A stretch of 64,000 nt of DNA from Mytilus californianus (lineage: Eukaryota > Mollusca > Bivalvia > Mytilida > Mytilidae): the NCBI RefSeq assembly GCF_021869535.1, contig NW_026262743.1, positions 248,001-312,000 on the forward strand, given 5' to 3'. Positions 10,712-23,379 of this stretch are shown here, piece by piece (position 1 is the stretch's first letter; every line of letters begins with the position of its first letter). The translations under genes and the position numbers were made by a program. The notes under the pieces are model-generated. The model had not been told where the DNA came from and did not search any database. It worked only from the letters and a program-made list of their open reading frames with translations.

Positions 10712-13072
10712 CCCGTATGAAAAACATGACACGTACTCCAGTCGGACAGTAGCCGTACTGTAGCCGTACTGAGAACCGTACTTATAATATTCATTTGGAC
10801 TTTTCTTTGAATTGCTTATAATAGATACCCCGGCTGGACTTTCAGCGAAATTAGCCGTAAACCGGCTCGAAATATTTAAATTAGCAGGAGTCCGGTTCAT
10901 AAAGTCCAGCTGGACTTTAATAAAAGTACGTCTGAAAAAAAATCCAGCCGGCATTTCTGGCAAAAATATGGACTCCATAAAGTTCAGCTGGACTTTACAA
11001 AGTCCGGCTGAACTTTAGAAAGTCCAGCTGAACTCTATAAAGTTCAGCTGGACTTCAAAAAGTCTGGTTTGACTTTTAAAGATGATCTCAGCATGGGTGA
11101 ATCCAGCTATTTTTAAAAGGGGGGGGGGGGTCCAACCATATGTCCCAATTCAAATGCATTGATCGTCAAAATAATGGGGGGTTCCAACCCCCGGAACCCT
11201 CCCCCTGGATCCGCCACTGCTCAGTTTTTCTTCAGATGGTTGATTCTTCTGATTTAATATGCATCATGCATCCCTTGCTATAATCTGAAAATACAAAAAA
11301 AAAAAACAGATGACATTATGCATATATACTGGTTATTTCTTTTTCTTTTTTGTACTGTCTTACTGGCAAAACCAAGAAATGGGGAATTGAGAAGCTAAAT
11401 GATAACTTCTAAAAATTTGTGGTTATTAAATAGCCTAAATAATTTTAAAGTGGCTAAAAATAAAATAAAGTTGGCTTTGAAAATTAGAAATCAAAAAACT
11501 TTCAAAACAACTCAAATAATAACCATTCCTTAATACAGAGGGAATAAAAAATATAACAATACATTTTTTTACACAACAATTCAAAACAGGAAGTGACAGT
11601 GACATAACAGACAAGATGAAAATAATTTTTATGAATATAAATATTTGATGTAGGTTTTTTATTCTTTTCACTCTTCAAAAATAAGAACTAATTAAGCTAT
11701 TTATAATATTGTAATTATTTTATTAATTTGTTAAATAAAAAGAGCATATCAGATAATATCACCAAAATGGTGGAATTCAATCTATTGTACTTACCAGAAT
11801 TATGCAATCCAAAACACATGCAAACAGCAATCTTCCTAAATTATCATTGATGCCAGTCAGAAGGATCCATCTTCTCTATTTAATGTGAAAAGAACTACTT
11901 CCAATCATTTGCTTTACATCCAATGATATAAAATTCTCATTTTGTTCAAGAAAGAAGACACATCTTCCTGTTTATTCCAAATTCAAATGTTGTTGTATTG
12001 CAATACATGAGGTTGTTTAACATGTTAAGGAGTTGTTTTAAATGTTCCTCTTATGACTAATTGCATGTGCCTTAATTTTGAATATGTGATATATTAAAAA
12101 AAGAAAATCAATTATTAATTTGTTTAATTATGAATTTTTTAATAAAAGTGATAGTAATTGCAGAAATATATATTTCGAAATGTGTTCTCCCACATATGAC
12201 CTCAATCTCTGTGGAGATAGTACTTCCTGTGACCTGTCCAGATTGAGGTTAATTGAAAACAGATGGCACATTTCTACAAGACTAACTGCTATAATAAATC
12301 ACTGTTATATGGCTCAAGTTTCTAATTGATGTTAAAGAATGAATGATAATTATTAATTTTATGCATTCATCTAATTAAATATAAATAAACTAGAAAATGT
12401 ATAAATTTGACCTGATAGATGTTGCTAGTGGTTTTTTTTTATGAAAAAAGTAGAAATGTTAAATAATTGTTGTATATTAAACAATTTTTAATTAACTTGG
12501 GTATAATTCAATCAAAAGTCACCAAAATTAAATTTTAACTTTCCATCAACAAACTATGTTAAATATTTCATAATGGAATTGAAAATCTAGGGAAAGTATC
12601 ACATCTTATAGTTTGAACTAAAAGTATATTGCAAACAAATGTTTTATCATTATTATTACTTGCAAACTTTCATTTTTAACTGTTTTACATTTTGAAAGAA
12701 TTGTTCCTTTCAAAGAACAGAATCTATTATGGCAAACTTTTTATTTCTGTAAGGGTAGATTTGGCTGATGAAAATTTTCTAAGTCTAAATTCCTGCTCAT
12801 AAATGAATGTAAAATTTTCTAAGACAAAAATCCTGCTGATCATTCTACAGAAAGGAATAAATTTCCTCAAAAGTCCAGCCGTGTTTATTTACTTGTAAGC
12901 ATTACAAAAAGTGCGGTTGGACTTTTAAGAAAATACCGGCTGGCAAATAACTCAAGTATAAGAAAAAGTACGTGTACGGCTCATGTCAGACTGGACTTTT
13001 CAAAGTCAGACTGGAATACGTCTCAAGTCCAACTGGAGTCCAGTTGAACTCCTGTTGAAATTTTCATACGGG
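10712..13072. mobile_element. 2.36-kb TIR element with palindromic subterminal repeats, family P1
   Basis: A perfect 12-bp TIR, CCCGTATGAAAA, is flanked on both sides by TA, consistent with a TA target duplication. Both ends carry many degenerate copies of the palindrome AGTCCAGCTGGACT (10735-11070 and 12870-13060). The interior is AT-rich and has no transposase-like frame. Short frames at 10709-10978 and 10812-11018 are shadows of the palindromes. It looks like a non-autonomous DNA transposon. A TA target fits several superfamilies, so I leave the superfamily open. Confidence 0.7.
11089..11219. mobile_element. Short MITE-like insert with CAGnGG...GGATCCAG ends
   Basis: The right end, inverted, reads CAGTGGCGGATCCAGGGGG and the left end CAGCATGGGTGAATCCAGC, an imperfect TIR. 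The element sits inside the 10.7-13.1 kb element. A run of ten or more G lies just inside its left end. A target duplication is not clear. Confidence 0.5.
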
Positions 13073-13247
13073 TACTGTTGCATCTACATTGTACATGTAG
13101 ATGAGATCTTATTTGATATGCTGCCCATGGATGTGATACATGCCTATCAATTTTTAAATATCATCCATTTGTGTAGCGTATTTACCTGACAGTATTGGGA
13201 TATGGGTATTCAGTCAAATGTTAACAGGAAGTTGTGATAATATTAAA

Positions 13248-13874
13248 CAAGAGGCTGTCAGAGTGACAGAGAGTTTTCATGCAGAGGTCAAAAACCTGAA
13301 CAGTTGAGCAAGTATGAACACAACATTTAAGCTTAAAATAGCTCTGAATTTGGATTGTGATTGAATATTTGACACAGCACAAGTTTGTGACACAAAATGA
13401 ATGTGGTCAAAGAACTGAAAAATTTGAAATTGGACATTTACCTATTGTGGTCCAATATCCAAAATCTAAGTACATTGTTAGAATCAGCATATCCAAGAAC
13501 CCAAAGAATTCAATTTTTGATGAAATACTTATTAATTACATTTCTGTTCAAAGGGAAATTACTCAAAATAAACAAGAGACCAAATGACATATAAATTAAT
13601 TATTAATTTCTGTTCAAAGGCAAATAACTCAAATTCATATAATGAAAATCAATTTTGCTACTGAAAGGTCTACAACTCAACAACATGAACAGCTAAACTT
13701 GTGAAAATCTTGACCTTCATTTAGTCACAGGAAACAACATATTTAAATTTGAACAGATTTCTTCAAAGCGTTTTCATGTTAATGAACGGACACTGTTTGG
13801 CAGCCACCCATCCGCCTGCCCGCCAGCCGTACATCCGCAAATCAATAACTGATTTTTCTTTTGAAAATCCAGTT
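13248..13874 (-). mobile_element. Helentron-like element, family 2, short copy
   Basis: Read on the minus strand, it starts AACTGGATTTTC-AAAA-GAAAAATCAGTT (a terminal palindrome in two parts) and ends with the hairpin CTGTCACTCTGACAG followed by CCTCTTG. Both ends match the large copy at 50376-59348. The interior here is only about 630 bp. The frames 13357-13587 and 13397-13594 run through it and are not genes. Confidence 0.7.
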
Positions 13875-14970
13875 AAAAACCGACACGGATAAAAAAATAA
13901 ACAATGTCAAAATGTTCAGGCTTTAATTAAATCTTTATTTGGGTAAGTTGATCATGTTGATGCAAGCATAAGTTCTGTGTAGTGTCTTATACTGTCAGGG
14001 GCATATAATGTTTAACAACTATATTATATTTAATGTGTAAACATGTTAGTTATGAGCTATGAAAGTCAAGTAGTTTGTGCATATTTTCCGAGTACGGAGT
14101 AGGTATAACCAAAATTTCAAACAAACTTTACTGAAAGTAAGCATTCGTTAGCTGTCACTATCCTATAGATTAACAACTGTTGGTTAGATTGATAATTCCG
14201 AATCTTCATTGAAGCTGGAGCACGAATGTTGTGTTAATTAATTTGATTGGTGTGTCATTGTATGCAAGAGTGACATCCGTTTGTACTATATTTCAATTCC
14301 AAAAAGTCTATCAAATCAATGCATGTATTGTCGCTGTTGAACAGGTTCATAATTTCATCTTTACGTACAGTTATTTGATGTAATTTTAAATCATTAAAAA
14401 ATTCATAAATTTAAGGCAATAGACTATGATAGTCATGATAGTAGTGCATCTGCCTCAAACTAATCATGGAATTGTTTACTTTTAAAGACGTATGATGGTA
14501 ATACATTATATAAAAAGTAATCTGTGTAATTTTAATTTGAGGTAAAATCTTCAAGTGAATAACACATGTTTCATTCTGTTGTCAAGAATACACTGTTTTA
14601 AGTTGTTTTCCACAGCATATAACCTCCAACTGCATTGATCCTGCTTAATTCTTGTAAAACCATTTATTGTTTTGATATGGTGTATATAATTATGTCAGAA
14701 TTCAAATGAAGCAGACATATTGTCTTGATTTATCTGCATTATTTGATTCCCTAAAGACAAATACATGTATCAAGTGTAACTTCTCCTAACACACACAAGA
14801 TACACATACACACAAACACAAAAACAGAACAACATTTGATTCCAGAAAGTTCAAACTTATGTCAAATGTTTAGTGAGAAATTATGAATGGAACCTACATT
14901 AAACATTTAACTTTTTTGAAAAGGACTATAATAGTCGTGTTTTCATGATCCTAGCTAAAAAATGTAATTA

Positions 14971-15094
14971 TAAGTATTGAATGCTTCTTTTTGTAACTTC
15001 ATAGGGTTGTAAAAGCGTTGACCGTGCATACATTTTTAGAATGAAGCGCTTCCACTTTTGTAATGAAGTTACAAAAAGAAGCATTCAATTCTTA
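14971..15094. repeat. 124-bp hairpin with 32-nt arms
   Basis: 14971-15002 and 15063-15094 are near-perfect reverse complements (core GAATGCTTCTTTTTGTAAC), enclosing a 60-nt loop that is itself partly self-complementary. It is probably a palindromic MITE. Confidence 0.8.
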
Positions 15095-16953
15095 AATAGG
15101 AATATTCTTTGCATGTTACATGTGAAATAAAAGACAAGTTTAGGAATTCAAAAAGAATTTTCATGTACAACATTAACATATGAACATCAGCAGGATGATA
15201 TATGTCTACATTTATTAGGGATCATGGAAAACCACATGGCACAAGAAAGTATTGTATGCATTATAATAAGGACTTTCAGTTTAATATGACATCGATATGC
15301 AATGCTTTTGGTATTAAGTTTGAGAAAACTATTTGAAATGAATGAAAAATTATCATAAGTTTTTATGAAACTTTTGATATAGACATTATGTATTTAATAG
15401 TCAAATAATACTCTGGTCTCATAATGAACTCTTGAAGAAGTAATGGCTTTCACATGCATATAATTTTATTGAATAAACAAATAGCTTCATCTATTAAAGG
15501 AAATCTCTTATTTTTTTTTTTTTTCTATAATGAAAAAAATTAGTTCATACTGTATTTAATGTTTACCTACATCATGTACATGACCTAGTATTATATTTTT
15601 TTCTGGTTTTAATTCTGGACCAATGCATGGAGCTGTTTTTAAATTTATTAGTTTACTATGCAAGAGACTGCAATGAATGAATGATCATCATGCATGTTCA
15701 ACAAATGAACATAGCTCTAGAAATTCTAGCCTAAAGCCAATATTGTATCAAAAAAAGATCCATTTACACATGGCATGTGACGGTTTTCCATACTATAAAT
15801 GTTCAGTGAACTATTCAAAAATGTTTTAAAAAAAAACATTGAAAAAAAAACTTTATCAGGGCTGAGTAGATTAATATTTCTCATGAAACATGAGTTTGAT
15901 AGAAGGGGCTTCATACTTCCATGCACTAGTGCTGGTTAAAAATGTTTTTTTTTTTCAGGAGAATCATTTTGTTTTAGAAAGACTTTTTTGTCCTTCGTCA
16001 TTTCATGCATTTCGTTATCTTACTAAACAAATCCTTGGTCCTATCTTAAAGTCGTAAAACCCCTATGAGAATCAAAGTTAATAAAGTAACTAAGTTAATT
16101 TTATTTACAATCAGCAGATATGTGGAGTTAGAAATGAACTTGGGGTTACGAAAGCTCTTTCAGTATAACTTTAGAGTATCCCCCCTTTTTTTCCTCATTA
16201 CATTCGTAAGCACCGTGATTCTTTCAAGATTCATGAACACCTTCAATTATAAAAATGAAAAAATAGCATTGTTTTACATCTTTTATGTGTCCATTTCTTG
16301 TCAAAAACTATGAAAATGTCGATTATTTCTATCCCGGCACTTTGATACCATAAAGGGGAATAATCGATCTGAATCATTACAGTGTTTAAATGTTGCTTCG
16401 AAAGGACTTGAGTCTCATTCATTTATAAAGATCGCATTGGCACACCCCGTTAATATTTATTCACTCTTTAAAACTTGGCATATTTATTTTTGGAAAGCTT
16501 TATAATGAATACCAAGATTGCTGTTTCTTGTTTTTAAAATGAATACAACATTTTCAAAATTGACAAGAAAGTTGACTTTTGGTGTGGGCATGGTTGGATT
16601 GTATGTCACTTCTGTTATTTTTTATTAGAAAAGGGCATATTTAAAGAACGAAACAGCTGTTACAGGAAAGATAACATCTTTGTCAACCAAATACAACTTT
16701 ATTTTCATTCATTGGTGTAGTTCTTTGGGGTGTGCCGGGCTCTTTCCTACAGTTTTGGAGATACAGCTTTAATATTTTGTAGGATATTCAAACACTTAAT
16801 GGAGGTGTGCATGGCCACAGGATTTTGATTTTTGTTTTCAAATATTCTGAAAATGACAGGTAGTTGGACTTAGTCCTTTTTTTAGTACTAGCTGCATAAA
16901 GAGATCATGGTTTGTCCAGCTATCTCCTCCTACAGTTACATCATCATACATAT

Positions 16954-17180
16954 CCCCATAGAAAATGTTAATGGAATTCCAGTGGAATATCAGTTGATTC
17001 CACTGAAATTCCACTGTATTCCAGTGACTCATTTAAATTCCACTGATAAATCATATAAAACTAAAAATTCCAGTGGAATTTGATTGGTGATTCCACTGGA
17101 ATGACATTGGAAAATTTTACCACTGTAATTCCATTGAAATAATGACATTGGAAAATTTTACCACTGTAATTCCACTGGAA
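16954..17180. mobile_element. Left end array of ATTCCACTGGAAT palindromes, family P2
   Basis: The boundary CCCCATAGAAAA is followed by about ten copies or half-copies of ATTCCAGTGGAAT. An inverted counterpart lies at 36937-37171. The plan resembles family P1 (a CCC...GAAAA end, then a palindromic array). Confidence 0.6.
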
Positions 17181-19712
17181 TACATTGTTCCTTGATTTAA
17201 ATATATACAAGCATATATAACTATTCATGATCATGAAATACCTTGGAAAACCAAGTGTACATAAAAGAAACCTCATGAGTAGTTTGATCATTTAGTGATG
17301 AAAAACCATGAACAAAAACTTGTGCAGTTTAAAAGATTGTTTTTATCATTAAGATACTGATGGGCATTATTTTCTGTTGAAAAAAAGTACTTATATTGAA
17401 TTCTACTTAATGGCTATTATCAGTACAATTCATTTGTACCGAGTCCAAATACAGTTCTCCCACCATACTGGCCAAATCAAGAAGACCCAGCAGATTTGTA
17501 TTCAATTAAATGGTCATTTAACCTTATAAAACTGGCCATTCCTTTAAATCGGATACCGGCCGGTATTTTTTGTATATAAATAATTAAATCATTAAAATTC
17601 AACCTCATAAAACAGGCCTTGTCATCTGAAATCACTGATCCTACATATAATTGTTATGTAACCTAAAGATCGTCCGGTCAATCAGGTCACCTGAATACTG
17701 TGATTATATACTGTTCACCTGTCAATTTAGTTTCAATGCCCTCTTTGATTATGTTACACAGATTGTATCATTTACTCATACTGCACAATTACGTAAGTAT
17801 TATGAAACAGTATCATAAGTATTGATCTGAATAGGGGTAGAACATTTTACCTAATTATTAGTGAAATATCATTAATGTATGGTATTTTTATTTTTATTCC
17901 TGCAAAAAAAAAGTAGATGAAATAGAAGTTGTAGGCTGTATTTAACGATAGATATTATATACAAAACTAAAATTCACAAAGGAAAACGTATACTTTGATT
18001 AAGGTAAAATACATTTTCAACTATTCTCAAACACCCATATTAAAGGGAAGTAACTCTTGGTGATTTAAAATTTCTACAATCGGTAACCCCCGCAAATCAG
18101 CCGTTTTTCATGGTCCGATGGGCGGCCGGTTTTCAGAAGATTCACTGAAATACCGTTTCGGGGACGAATCAACTTCGGGCCGATATTATATGGGACGAGA
18201 TTGACACCTTGACGTAAATGCACTTGCATACGTCATCAAAATATGATTACGCTGGATAATCGAAATGGAGAATCCAAACGCAGATGTTTTCAGATAAGTA
18301 TTTGATTTAACATATAATAATTATCAAATACAATTTGTTGAGGCACTATAAAACATTTAGGATTTTAATCTACGCAAAACATCAGAAAGTTTTGGCAGAC
18401 AATTAATATAATGAATATGGGTAAAGCCATAAAGGTGGTCTGGAAAGTGTGACATTAGGATATAAAATTGAAGTTTTTGATATCTCTATCAATTCACATT
18501 GTTTTGTTAGCAACCATCTGTATCTTACTACCTCTTTTTATTTGAAATCCATGGTCTTGCTATGTTTTTGTAAAATTGACCTTCCTTGTATATTTTGTGT
18601 AAGTTATATTGACAATAGTGCAATCTTTTGATTTAAATAGTTTCTTATGGGATTAATGAAATGTATCAATACTTAGCTGCACATAATATCTTTCAACATC
18701 ACTATATCATAGACCAATTCACAGAGATATCCCTGATGTTCTGAAATGTCAGTGCTCTGAGCAAGATCAGTATGTTATAGATGTCCAAAATAAAGTTTTC
18801 TTCTAGTAACTTGCGTAAAACGTTTTTTGAACAGTAATTATATTTGTAAACATAATTATTATATTTCAAATGAAATATTTTATGTAGTTGTTGTAAACCC
18901 AGATCTTCGTTGACATAATTAAATCCAAATTCAATGTATGTTATTTTGACAATAACCCTTTTTTATAGTTTTTCTGCCTTAATTTTAAAACAGGCCACTC
19001 AAAAAACAGGGGGGCAACACTAGCTGATTTTTTAAGTAGGGGAAAACTTATCCAATACAGCTTAATCTTCTAAATGAAGAAGATGACTATAAATCTTGTA
19101 TACCATATCTTACATGTAGGTTATATTGACGAATAGTGTTTAAATTTAACCTTTTTCAAAATCATTTGTATTAAAGATTTTTTTTCTACTATTGTCTAGG
19201 TAACTGATGGTTATTTTTCATTTTACCAAATTATGATTGAATGCTTATATTGCTCACAACACTACCGTCTTTTGGTTGTTATATTGACACAATGTCAAGT
19301 AACTTACTGAAATAAAACAGGAAATCTGGTGTAACATCTGAACACAAAGAGTTTGATCCATTATGTTTATTTTGATTCTTGAATGCATGCAGGGGTTCAT
19401 GTTCATTATTGTTCAGCTAATAATGAAGTCACAAGCTCATAACCAAAACTATCTGCAGAGATCTATCAGATCAAAGTGACAACTATAGAATGCAAGAAAA
19501 ATAAAGGTGCACTAATTCACAAATCCAAAAGGGAGAGGAGAAATCAAGATAAATAACAAGAAAAGAACAAACCTTAAATAACAACTCAAACCCAATAAAT
19601 AAGCTTTATTTTAGAGTCGGCAAGGTATACAAACAGAGACAACATAAGCTCTAATGAGCTTTTAACCGACATACTTTTAACCCAATAAATCTATCCGGTG
19701 CACTGCAAGAGT
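17181..19712. other. No gene recognised; AT-rich with TTATATTGAC motifs
   Basis: The stretch holds a GC-richer patch at 18085-18280 and three copies of TTATATTGAC (18604, 19121, 19279). The motif recurs between 24.2 and 24.7 kb. No convincing frame or RNA gene is visible. Confidence 0.4.
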
Positions 19713-19724
19713 TAGCTTAGCCTG

Positions 19725-22700
19725 ATGGTAAACAGACACTTAATTAAAATATTAAATACTAAACTCGTTCAAAGGGTATCTACACGTCTCAATCTTCAAA
19801 ATCGCTTATCTAAAAATACTACCATCGCTAACATTTTTAACAATAAAAATCGTGGTTACCCTTCTATCGATAAGTGTCATGCCAAAAAATGACTTACATG
19901 TCCCCGTCTTTCCACCAACAATACGGTAAGGTCCACGTTTAATGGTCGCACATTTTCTTTAAATTTTGAAACTGATATAACTTGAAAAACAAACAGTATA
20001 ATTTATTTACTCACATGAAACAAACCGGGATGCGGTATTCAGTACGTAGGTGAAACTGGACGATATTTATCTAAACGCACTCAAGAACATCTGTATCGTT
20101 TTAAAAGACCCAATAAATTCAAAAGTATCATTTATCAACACCTTAAGAAGCACAATCATCCTATTAAATATTTAGCAGTTCAACCTTTAGAAGTAGTAAA
20201 TATAAGCAGCCTGGTGAATCTCATTCAAAGTTTGTACGATCGCGGAAAATAATTGAATTAAATTGGATTAAAAAATTACAGACTGTCTACCCTCTCGGTC
20301 TTAATGATAATATCATGGGAATTGGTAATATATCAAGAACCGATTCTGTTAACATTTTGGATATAGTTTCTAAAACTGTTCGTAAAAACCGTTCTCATGG
20401 TCGTAGAAAAAATCGCAATCAAAGAAAATTTCGGACCAATCATACCAATATTTCGGACCTAATTTCTATTTCAAAAAACAACGGCAGACATTATCTGTTA
20501 ACAAAGCTCTGTTCATTACCGGTTAATAAGTTAAATAAAATTTTAGAGGATTGCAACACAATTTCAAATAGCAGTCCTAAGTATGAAATCGTTCAAATTA
20601 TAATGGCATATTGTTATTCTAAACTGTTTCCCAAAATTGATCGCCCTGAAGATCATAAAAAACAGTTTATTAAAATAAAGTATGTCAATAAAGGTTTTGA
20701 TTTTGTAAATATTGCCGGTATTTTTAACGACCATTCTGTTAAAGAACAAATTCCGGGATATTTTGATAATACTGAGCTCCCTCTTATTTGTTATATTTAC
20801 AAGAAATCTACCCGGAAATTTGTGTTTAATTATAGCCAATTGTGTAAAGATGTTAATATCAGTGAAAATACACCTACTTCATGTAATTGCAGTAATTCCG
20901 AATACATTTATGGACCCATTTCCCATGTTATAACAGGAGATCTTAACATCGTTCAAGACCGAGAGTTAAAATCATTCCTCAGTAAAGGACCTAAATATCG
21001 TCCCCCGTCAATTATTAATTGGAATGAGTGTCGTAATATCATCCACGACTCACTCCATACTTACTGTTTGAAATGGATAAAACGGGAAAAAGCTGACAAA
21101 AAATCTTTGGACTCTTTTTTTAAATCAGTAATGAACATAGTTGATATACGTATTCAACATTTTAAAGAACATTTTACTCTTAACAATAACCACAATAAAC
21201 CTATTTCTCGTATCAAACATAAACTAAAAGAACTAGCCAAGGAATTTGTTTTTGTCCCGGCCGATAAAGCTGCTAATAATATTATTATTGTTTGACGTAA
21301 ATTTTACATTGAGGTTCTGAAAAAAGAAATCACCAATTCACCAACATTCCAACTGACTCCATTTTCAGAAAACGACATCTGTAACAAACATAAACTTTTA
21401 GCTACCGCTTTACAAGCAGAACCAAATACAATGAAAGTCCCAACTATGTATTGGCTTCCGAAGCTACACAAAACACCTTACAAATATAGATTCATTTCGT
21501 CTTCAAGCCATTGTTCCACTACTAAATTGTCTATTCTTCTTACCAGTACACTTGGTACAATCAAAAACCTGATAATAAATTGTTCAAATAAGGCCTTCGA
21601 AAATAGTGGAATTAATTACTTTTGGAGTGTCAAGAACTCGTTGGAAGTACTTGATAAATTGCATGCATATATTGGTGATTTTGAATCTGTTCAAAGTTTT
21701 GATTTTTCTACCCTATATACCACATTGCCTCACATTCTCATTAAGAAAAAATTCACACACCTAATTAAATGGGCATTTAAAAAGTCAGAATGTGAATATA
21801 TATGTTCAAACTCTTTTAGGTCATTTTTTAGTAGCAATAAACAAAAAAACTATGTCAATTGGACATGCTTTGATACTATATATGCCCTTGAATTTTTACT
21901 AGATAACATTTTTGTTCGCTTTGGAGATTCCGTATATCGTCAGGTTATCGGAATTCCAATGGGGACTAACTGTGCACCACTTATTGCGGACCTTTTTTTG
22001 TATTGCTATGAGTTACAATTTATGACAAAAATCAGTAAAGACCCATCGAAACAACATCTGATACACAAATTTAATAATACTTTTAGATATTTGGATGATA
22101 TTTTGGCTCTCAATAATGACGACTTCAGTATGTATACTAAAGAAATTTATCCTGTTGAACTTACTTTAAATAAAGCTAATACTAACAATGACCACTGCCC
22201 TTTCCTCGATCTTGATATCTATATCATTAACGGAAAGCTTAATACTAAAATATATGATAAAAGAGATGATTTTTCATTTCCTATCGTTAATTATCCATTT
22301 TTAGATGGTGACGTTCCCTTGTCACCATCTTACGGTGTTTATATATCTCAACTTGTACGATTCGCTCGTGTATGTAACAATGTTTTAGATTTTAACGAGA
22401 GAAATGTATGTATTACTGAAAAATTATTACACCAGGGTTTTCGATATCACAAACTAGTCAAAACATTTACTAAATTTTATCATCGGTATAAGGACATCAT
22501 TCGTAAATATAGCTCAACATGCAGACTTCTTATACGTTCAGGTATTTCACATCCAATTTTTTATGGAAATATTCTTTATAAAGCACAAAAATGTCAGTAT
22601 TCACCTCTGAAACTAACAAAACCTTTAAATAGACTTATTAAGAAGGGATATAGTTACGATACTGTTGTCAGGTCATTAAAGATTGCATATTTTGGCGTTG

Positions 22701-22738
22701 ATATTGATTCACTTATAAGGTCTTTGCATCTGCACTAA
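19725..22738 (+). CDS. Naiad GIY-YIG endonuclease / reverse transcriptase, probable selenoprotein
   Basis: An ATG at 19725, just after an in-frame TAG, opens a frame with UGA at 19890, 19983 and 20016 (residues 56, 87, 98) and no UAA or UAG in that stretch. It carries the GIY-YIG endonuclease: GIQYVGETG (residue 104 on), LSKRTQEH, then RSRKIIELNWI with the expected catalytic Glu, and PLGLN. One frameshift occurs near 20200-20206. The CxC linker CNC is at 20882-20890. The RT begins VFVPADKAANNIIIV, meets a fourth UGA at 21293, and continues in the same frame: SFDFSTLYTTLP (motif A), GIPMGTNCAP, RYLDDILAL (motif C, Asp pair 22094-22099). It ends in TAA. Known for the clade: the enzyme nicks DNA and copies its RNA at the break. 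Inferred: the UGAs encode selenocysteine. Alternatively this is a decayed copy. The single frameshift makes this exact copy inactive. Confidence 0.8.
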
Positions 22739-22782
22739 ACACATTTATTTAAAAACCAGTTGTTGGCATGACACGGGTTATG

Positions 22783-22862
22783 TTCTTCTCATATATGTTA
22801 TGATGGTATGATACTAAACCCCTAACGGGAAGGATTGTGCCTGATATTCATATGATGAAGAC
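22783..22862 (+). promoter_or_regulatory. SECIS element candidate in Naiad 3' UTR
   Basis: ATGA (22800-22803) is followed by 12 nt, then AAA, then an apical CCC/GGG mini-stem, and the partner TGAT (22842-22845). Between quartet and loop, GGTATGAT pairs with ATTGTGCC over 8 bp (three are wobble pairs), extended by CT/AG. Outside the quartet, TCTTCTCATATATG can pair with CATATGATGAAGA with a small bulge. The spacing matches the eukaryotic SECIS consensus of a type II form. It begins 62 nt after the stop, where a SECIS would act to recode upstream UGAs. Confidence 0.7.
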
Positions 22863-23379
22863 ATAATCTTTCAATCAGTTTAATTGAAGTCTGGAGCTGG
22901 CATGTCAGTTAACTGCTAGTAGTCTGTTGTTATTTATGTATTATTGTCATTTTGTTTATTTTCTTTGGTTACATCTTCTGACATCAGACTCGGACTTCTC
23001 TTGAACTGAATTTTAATGTGCGTATTGTTATGCGTTTACTTTTCTACATTGGCTAGAGGTATAGGGGGAGGGTTGAGATCTCATAAACATGTTTAACCCC
23101 GCCGCATTTTTGCGCCTGTCCCAAGTCAGGAGCCTCTAGCCTTTGTTAGTCTTGTATTATTTTTAATTTTAGTTTCTTGTGTACAATTTGGAGTTTAGTA
23201 TGACGTTCATTATCACTGAACTAGTATATATATTTGTTTAGGGGCCAGCTGAAGGACGCCTCCGGGTGCGGGAATTTCTCGCTGCATTGAAGACCTGTTG
23301 GTGGCCTTCTGCTGTTGTCTGTTCTGTGGTCGGGTTGTTGTCTCTTTGACACATTCCCCATTTCCATTCTCAATTTTAC

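Larger units (their letters stand above)
19713..23379 (+). mobile_element. Naiad-type Penelope-like retroelement, nearly full length
   Basis: The element contains one long reading frame (19725-22738), a SECIS-like structure and a 3' untranslated region. Its 3' end, CCATTCTCAATTTTA, matches the ends of two other copies (49317-50271 minus and 63413-63961 minus). Those copies share the 3' end but stop at different 5' points, as expected for target-primed reverse transcription. The 5' boundary is not defined; I place it at the stop codon before the first Met. N-terminal placement of the GIY-YIG domain and the CxC linker identify the Naiad clade rather than canonical Penelope. Confidence 0.85.

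Noticed and set aside
18269..18300. Possible plus-strand exon MENPNADVF
   Set aside because: The following CAGATAAGTA is not a canonical donor and no partner exon is visible.
19722..19735. Hammerhead ribozyme core near CTGATGG
   Set aside because: CTGATGA and the GAAA partner are absent. Naiads are reported to lack hammerheads.
20564..20839. Minus-strand 91-aa frame
   Set aside because: Antisense to the Naiad linker region. No independent motif.
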